From Candidatus Shapirobacteria bacterium UBA2283 (GTDB lineage Bacteria; Patescibacteriota; Microgenomatia; UBA12405), in assembly GCA_002345725.1 (NCBI GenBank), contig DDWP01000020.1, forward strand, positions 3,500-67,499: a DNA stretch of 64,000 nucleotides, written 5' to 3'. The notes under the pieces were generated by a model. The model made no database searches. It was not told where the DNA came from and saw nothing but the letters and a program-made list of their open reading frames with translations. Shown in pieces: positions 59,821-64,000 of this stretch. How positions within the stretch are numbered: the first letter of the stretch is position 1; each line of letters begins with the position of its first letter. The position numbers and the translations under genes were made by a program.

Positions 59821-60197
59821 TGTTGGTAACCTCGATTGGGTGAATTTCTAATTGATTCGGTTTCTGTGGGGCGGGAGTAGTCGTCTTCGATTCTGATAGT
59901 GTTACCCACTTCTGGAGTTGAGGCTTCGATAGTGACACAGTCAGTGATGGCTTCAAAACGATGAATGGTATTGGTGGTAATTGTATAGCCAGTGTTGGGG
60001 ATCATGTCAAAAATTGAATCTCCTATTCTGAACTTGGCTTGACCAGAGAGGAGGGTGATGGTTTCAGTTTTTTGGTCGTGGCTTTGGAGAGACCAGCGTT
60101 GACCTGCTTTGGTAAAAGCAATCTTACTGGTATATGGCAGATTATCTTCGGTTAGTTTTATTTCAAAGCCCCAGGGCTTATTTATTTTTATAGACAC
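59817..60197 (-). CDS. Cupin protein, mannose-6-phosphate isomerase-like
   Basis: The 126-residue protein starts with a GTG and has the pattern of the type II phosphomannose isomerase cupin: KPWGFEIKLTEDN, RWSLQSHDQKTETITLLSGQAKFRIG and the TITTNTIHRFEA block. Metal ligands are Gln/His near residues 40-42 and His near 84. It probably isomerises or binds a sugar phosphate. It overlaps the ppsA start by four bases. The start lies within a 10-bp inverted repeat at 60184-60206. Confidence 0.8.
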   Translation of the reverse strand: MSIKINKPWGFEIKLTEDNLPYTSKIAFTKAGQRWSLQSHDQKTETITLLSGQAKFRIGDSIFDMIPNTGYTITTNTIHRFEAITDCVTIEASTPEVGNTIRIEDDYSRPTETESIRNSPNRGYQQ

Positions 60198-60206
60198 TAT
60201 AAAAAT
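60184..60206. promoter_or_regulatory. 10-bp inverted repeat over the cupin GTG start
   Basis: ATTTTTATAG-ACA-CTATAAAAAT is a perfect inverted repeat, A+T-rich, over the start codon at 60195-60197. It may be an operator or part of a leaderless promoter. Confidence 0.35.
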
Positions 60207-60219
60207 AATAGCAGATTTA

Positions 60220-60837
60220 CTACTTTACTAGTGGGGTTAGTACACGAATTAAGGCTGTTTCTCGGGGTAAGGACAGTTGTCCTGTTTTGTATTGGAACTC
60301 CAATTCAATTACTTGGAGGTAAGCCTTTTTGAGTAGATTCTGATCAAATTTGGAACTAGTTTGGATTTGTTTGCGAAAACTACCTTTAAGTAAATAAACA
60401 AACAGATCAAATAAACCTGAAGAGACAACTTGTTCAAATAGTGGGGCAAAACTATTTAACTGATGAGGCCTAATGCTGTTGAGGCAAGCAAATAATTTGT
60501 TATCAAGTTTGAAGGAAAGTATTTTTGGTTGAGAAAATACTTTTTGTTGGGTAGGTGTAATTGTTTTGTCCTGCCAGATGAGTAGATCGGTTGAATTACT
60601 ATTTATAATAGTGACTAATTTGTCTAGAATTGGTTTGGAGATAGAGAAGAGGTTATCGATAGCTAAAGTTTTTGAATCCTCAAATAAAGAGCCGCTACTG
60701 AGAAAGTTGTTGACTTGGTTGAGGTCGATGCCTTTGGCGTTAATCTGGAGGACAGAGCCGTTCTTTGCTTGAGAGATAGCCTCTAGATAAGCGCTACGTG
60801 ATTGAGCAGTGTTGTCACCGTGAAATATTGTTATCAC
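60220..60837 (-). CDS. DNA polymerase III delta subunit-like protein (short HolA)
   Basis: The 205-residue protein has the HolA-like plan without an ATP-binding loop: ITIFHGDNTAQSRSAYLEAI at the start, FLSSGSLFEDSKTLAIDNLF near 47-66 (the sliding-clamp contact region), DLLIWQDKTITPTQQKVF near 85-102 and a helical C-terminus ending in LSLPRETALIRVL. Known HolA is about 340 residues. This short form is common in CPR genomes. It would open the clamp in the clamp loader complex. Confidence 0.7.
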   Translation of the reverse strand: MITIFHGDNTAQSRSAYLEAISQAKNGSVLQINAKGIDLNQVNNFLSSGSLFEDSKTLAIDNLFSISKPILDKLVTIINSNSTDLLIWQDKTITPTQQKVFSQPKILSFKLDNKLFACLNSIRPHQLNSFAPLFEQVVSSGLFDLFVYLLKGSFRKQIQTSSKFDQNLLKKAYLQVIELEFQYKTGQLSLPRETALIRVLTPLVK

Positions 60838-60841
60838 AAGG

Positions 60842-60915
60842 TGACTCCGGAGGGAGTCGAACCCTCGATTGCCTGGATGAAAGCCAGGAGTCCTAGGCCA
60901 CTAGACGACGGAGCC
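60842..60915 (-). tRNA. tRNA-Glu(TTC)
   Basis: On the minus strand GGCTCCG pairs with CGGAGTC, with one G-U pair. The anticodon loop CTTTCAT gives TTC. The D-arm GTCTAGTGGCCTAGGAC and T-loop TTCGACT are typical. Confidence 0.95.
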
Positions 60916-60950
60916 GTTTAATAATGGAGTATTTTAACATCTGTAAAGTG

Positions 60951-62723
60951 CTAATTATAGCCTTTAGCCTGAAGAAGAAAAGATTTGGCGTAAAGACCAT
61001 TAGCTTTAATTAAATCATCATGGCTCCCCTGCTCGACAATGCTGCCTTTATCGATCACGATAATTCTTTGGGCGTTTCTGACGGTAGAGAAGCGGTGAGA
61101 CACGATAATTAAGGTGTTACCATGGATGTCTTGGTAAAGTTGATTAAAAATTTTGCTTTCAGAAACAGCATCGATACTGGCTGTGGGTTCGTCAAGAATA
61201 ATTATAGGGCTGTTTCGATAAAAAATCCTTGCGATAGCAATTTTTTGCATTTGACCCCATGAAGGTTCTTCACCGTCGTATCTCTGGCTAAGCATGGTAT
61301 CTAGACCTTTAGAATATTTGTCTACAAAACTAGCATCGGCTTTTTTCAGGGCTGATAACACTTGTTTATCGTTGGGTTTGCCTAGTTTACCGATAGTGAC
61401 ATTGTCGCGTAAGCTTAAATTGCCATAGCGGTTGAATTCTTGGGATAGATATGACAACTGTGTGTGCCAAGATTCTATGTTGATATCTTTTAAGTTGATG
61501 TCATTTATAAATATATTACCGGAGGTTGGGTCATAAAAACGACAGATTAACTTTACTAAAGTACTTTTGCCGGCGCCATTTTCACCGACAATGGCGATTT
61601 CTTCACTGGTGTTGATAGTTAAATTTAGGTTTTTGTAAACGTAACGTTTGCTGTTGGGATATTTAAAGCTGACATTGTCAAAACGGATAGTGGGAGGGAC
61701 AGAGATGTTGATTTCTTGGGATCCACTAACAACGACATTTTTTAAGTTCATAACTTGGCGAAAATTGCCGATGTGGTAGCTATTTTCGGTGATGCTAACC
61801 GAGTTGTAGACTAGACTGCTAAAAAAATCGCCAGCTTGGGTGATTGTTTGAAAATAGAAAGTAAACAGACCAATAGTAAGAAGACCATCATGGGTCTGTC
61901 CAACAAGCGTATAAAGGCAATAGGCTGTGATGGAAATAGAAAGAGCGATTAGCCCGAACTGAGTTGGGGTTTGACGGTGAATAAGATTAACTCGGCTGTT
62001 GGTAAAGTTATCGAAAGTTGAGGCAAATTTTTGAAATAAGTATTTTATTGTGTTGTTGATACGTAATTCAGCAATGTAGTTTTTGGTGCGAAGTTGATAA
62101 TTTAGGTCCCAGATGAGCTTGTTGTTCTCAGCGTTATCTTCGTGTAGTTGCCAGTTTTTCTTAATCCAGTAGCGTTCAATAAAATACTGGGGTATCTGAC
62201 CGATAAATATGGCCAACCATAATAGAGGAAATTTTGGAAGTAGAATGATGGTGACGGTGGTGAGGCTAATGAAGTTGGTAAAAATATTGTTAATGTCACT
62301 AGCGGTGGCTCGAATGCGCCAACCAAATTCTTCGTCAACTTTGGAGATTAGATTGCCAGTATCTTTGCCTTCGAGGTGTTGGTAATCAAGTTCGGAAACT
62401 TTTTTGATAAATATCTTGCGTAAGTAGTTTTGGAGACGGATATCCTGGATGCGACTAAGGGTGGAGTTGAGATAGAAAATTGAAGAAGAGAAAATCAAAA
62501 TCCCAATGAAAGAGAGAAATATATTAATTAGTGATGAGTTTTGGTTAGATGAATAGACGATGTTGTCGATTAGTTGGGAGAAAGTGTGGTTACGTAAAAA
62601 AGGGGTGGTGGCAACGAGTAGCTGTAAAACAATAACAGAGATGTAGAGAATCCGGTTGGAATTGAAGACTAATTGAATACACCAAAGTATGTGACTAAGA
62701 GTGTCGGTTTTTGGTTTGGCCAT
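60951..62723 (-). CDS. ABC-type exporter (MsbA/MdlB-like)
   Basis: The 590-residue protein has six membrane helices in the first 330 residues and an ATPase domain. Walker A GENGAGKSTLVKL lies near 382, the Q-loop YLSQEF near 430, the signature SWGQMQKIAIARI (variant) near 486, Walker B IIILDEPTAS near 506 and the switch histidine VSHRFSTV near 540. It probably exports lipid-linked or small hydrophobic compounds as a homodimer. The ABC signature SWGQ departs from the usual LSGGQ. It overlaps lgt by 29 bases. Confidence 0.93.
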   Translation of the reverse strand: MAKPKTDTLSHILWCIQLVFNSNRILYISVIVLQLLVATTPFLRNHTFSQLIDNIVYSSNQNSSLINIFLSFIGILIFSSSIFYLNSTLSRIQDIRLQNYLRKIFIKKVSELDYQHLEGKDTGNLISKVDEEFGWRIRATASDINNIFTNFISLTTVTIILLPKFPLLWLAIFIGQIPQYFIERYWIKKNWQLHEDNAENNKLIWDLNYQLRTKNYIAELRINNTIKYLFQKFASTFDNFTNSRVNLIHRQTPTQFGLIALSISITAYCLYTLVGQTHDGLLTIGLFTFYFQTITQAGDFFSSLVYNSVSITENSYHIGNFRQVMNLKNVVVSGSQEINISVPPTIRFDNVSFKYPNSKRYVYKNLNLTINTSEEIAIVGENGAGKSTLVKLICRFYDPTSGNIFINDINLKDINIESWHTQLSYLSQEFNRYGNLSLRDNVTIGKLGKPNDKQVLSALKKADASFVDKYSKGLDTMLSQRYDGEEPSWGQMQKIAIARIFYRNSPIIILDEPTASIDAVSESKIFNQLYQDIHGNTLIIVSHRFSTVRNAQRIIVIDKGSIVEQGSHDDLIKANGLYAKSFLLQAKGYN

Positions 62724-63306
62724 ATTTTAGGAGAAGTATACCAACAATAATTAAGATTATGCTAATAATCTGTCCGGTTTTAACGGTAGAAATTACCCAA
62801 GTGTCTTCACGCCAGAATTCAGTAAGAAGGCGAATGAGACCGTATCCGATAAAATATTTAGCAGTTGGGTCGTAGGGGTATTTTTTTATAAGTAAGAATA
62901 AGAGTAAGTTACCAATTGCTTCGGGCCACCAAATAGGATTTTCACCATTGATGTAATTACCAAAACGGCCGATGGCTTGAGATAGAGGCAGAATGGGGGT
63001 AATGGAGTCAAGGAGCATGAGATATGATTTGTGATTTACGAATAGGGCGATAAAGACAAAGGCTCCAAGGAAAGCTCCAAAGATGCCGAGTCCCCCATTC
63101 CATGTTTGGGGAATTAAATATAGGTTTTGAGAATAGAAGGACCATTGGTCGATAACATGGTAAGCTCTAGCTCCGATTATGGCTGAGACGATGGTTCCTA
63201 TTTCAAAAAAGGCGAGTTTTTCCTTAGGAATTATACTTTGATGTTTTTCAAAATAGCTGATACCGATGATGATGGCGATGCCGATAATAAGGCCGTAAAG
63301 ATGCAT
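62695..63306 (-). CDS. lgt: Prolipoprotein diacylglyceryl transferase
   Basis: The 203-residue membrane protein shows the Lgt signature GRFGNYINGE near 114-123, together with WNGGLGIFGAFLGA near 69-82 and IIGARAYHVIDQW near 39-51. It adds diacylglycerol to lipobox cysteines. It has about seven membrane segments and is shorter than E. coli Lgt (291 residues), mainly in the loops. It overlaps the ABC exporter gene, so the two form one transcript. Confidence 0.92.
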   Translation of the reverse strand: MHLYGLIIGIAIIIGISYFEKHQSIIPKEKLAFFEIGTIVSAIIGARAYHVIDQWSFYSQNLYLIPQTWNGGLGIFGAFLGAFVFIALFVNHKSYLMLLDSITPILPLSQAIGRFGNYINGENPIWWPEAIGNLLLFLLIKKYPYDPTAKYFIGYGLIRLLTEFWREDTWVISTVKTGQIISIILIIVGILLLKYGQTKNRHS

Positions 63307-63383
63307 GTGTGATTATTATACGTTTTATTGTGAGCAATTGGTTGGATTTTTATTTTAGACGTGAGATAATACAAAGAATTTCA

Positions 63384-63455
63384 GGGTCCTTAGCTCAGTG
63401 GTAGAGCAGTTGCCTTTTAAGCAATTGGTCGCGAGTCCGATCCTCGCAGGGCCCA
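63384..63455 (+). tRNA. tRNA-Lys(TTT)
   Basis: GGGTCCT pairs with AGGGCCC; the anticodon loop CTTTTAA gives TTT. The T-loop reads GTCCGATC. CCA is not encoded. Confidence 0.94.
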
Positions 63456-63516
63456 CCCAAAAATATCTGGCGTGTTTTTTAAGTAGAATATTCCCAATAA
63501 GAACGGTGAAACTGAA

Positions 63517-63831
63517 CTAGGCGGTTTTTCTGGTACGTGCGTCACGTAGGTAGTAGAGTTTGCTTCGACGAATTTTGGTCTTTGGTGAACGCATTTTTTT
63601 GATGCTATCAATCCATGGAGAAGCTAGAGGAAAAATTCTTTCTACCTTGACACTGTCAGAAGCAGCTTTCTGAACGATAAAACTTTTGACATCACCTTTG
63701 CCACGAATGGCGAGAAGTACGCCGTCGAAAGCTTGGACGCGTTCTTTGTCTTTTTCTTTAATTTTGTAGTTAACTTTGACGGAATCACCTACAGTGAACT
63801 CTTGATCTTGGAAAATGAATTTTAATGACAT
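63517..63831 (-). CDS. rplS: 50S ribosomal protein L19
   Basis: The 104-residue protein matches L19: FTVGDSVKVNYKIKEKDKERVQAFDGVLLAIRGKG near 12-46, VERIFPLASPWIDSIKK near 63-80 and KIRRSKLYYLRDARTRKTA at the end. It binds 23S rRNA and bridges to the 30S subunit. It faces a tRNA-Lys gene across a 61-base gap. Confidence 0.97.
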   Translation of the reverse strand: MSLKFIFQDQEFTVGDSVKVNYKIKEKDKERVQAFDGVLLAIRGKGDVKSFIVQKAASDSVKVERIFPLASPWIDSIKKMRSPKTKIRRSKLYYLRDARTRKTA

Positions 63832-63943
63832 AGTAGGGTATTTTATATTAATGTAGAGAGGTTATCAATAATTTGCTTTTTTATGATAACAGAGTTATGA
63901 TGTAGTGTAACAGTATGAATTACATAGTTGTTGCATATCTTAA

Positions 63944-63966
63944 CCGCCGATGGGCGGCTTTTTTTT
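63944..63966 (+). terminator. Intrinsic terminator, possible leader of the next gene
   Basis: CCGCC pairs with GGCGG around GATG, followed by C and eight T. No plus-strand gene precedes it after the tRNA, and a strong AGGAGGTGA site begins 25 bases downstream at 63991, so it may regulate the gene that starts past the window. Confidence 0.65.
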
Positions 63967-63990
63967 GCCAAAAATTTATAAATTCAGTAA

Positions 63991-64000
63991 AGGAGGTGAA
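63991..64000 (+). promoter_or_regulatory. Strong ribosome binding site of a gene starting beyond the window
   Basis: AGGAGGTGA at the last bases is identical to sites that precede other genes in this window by six to nine bases, so a plus-strand gene should start just past 64000. Confidence 0.6.

Noticed and set aside
1..64000. CRISPR arrays, insertion sequences and rRNA genes
   Set aside because: No regularly spaced repeats, transposase genes or rRNA segments were seen.

Overview
The window looks like the chromosome of a reduced, low-GC bacterium of the Candidate Phyla Radiation (Patescibacteria, perhaps Microgenomates-like) carrying a large integrated phage. The lineage is inferred from short divergent housekeeping proteins, very tight gene packing, a short DNA polymerase III delta-like subunit, and standard stop usage in which TGA terminates many genes. 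No rRNA or other decisive marker is present, so the placement is tentative.

Positions 1 to about 49,650 are prophage. The left end is a large serine recombinase running off the window, followed by a lysogeny module on the minus strand (XRE repressor, ImmA-like protein, DUF3800 protein) and a divergent early operon on the plus strand: Cro-like protein, small membrane protein, replication initiator with internal iterons, cytosine methyltransferase, ParB-domain methyltransferase, terminase small and large subunits. The virion genes (portal, scaffold-like, SU10-type capsid, neck/tail proteins, fibre, a 1541-residue polyvalent protein, C39 peptidase, holin, XhlA-like protein) lie between 27.4 and 49.3 kb. 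No tape-measure or sheath gene is visible, and the large late protein resembles an ejected protein, so a short-tailed phage is likely.

The late region is broken twice by cargo. Between terL and portal (about 9.7 to 27.2 kb) lie an envelope/signalling module (ECF sigma factor, membrane anti-sigma-like protein, MltG, secreted proteins) and a nine-gene minus-strand defence operon. That operon joins a type I restriction-modification system to a Gabija-like OLD-ATPase/UvrD pair, a Cas4-like nuclease, a small membrane protein and a possible second nuclease. Between portal and the scaffold-like gene (29.2 to 32.2 kb) lie four minus-strand genes for a hydrolase, two oxidoreductase-like proteins with altered active sites, and a DUF5680 protein. 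Two near-identical promoter-proximal terminator leaders sit in front of the portal gene and the gene after the second cargo.

From about 49,950 onward the genes look like host chromosome: a Nudix hydrolase, six clustered tRNA genes, small membrane proteins, a GIY-YIG protein, a solute-binding protein, SecG, a transglutaminase-like protein, LexA, RsmI, PEP synthase, a cupin, a HolA-like protein, tRNA-Glu, an ABC exporter, Lgt, tRNA-Lys and ribosomal protein L19.

The most notable regulatory structures are a 75-nt control sequence shared by the integrase and early operons, a candidate structured small RNA at 1759-1851, four iterons inside the replication initiator gene, and a 14-bp palindrome shared by the repressor promoter and the secreted-protein operon. 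No CRISPR array, insertion sequence or rRNA gene was found.
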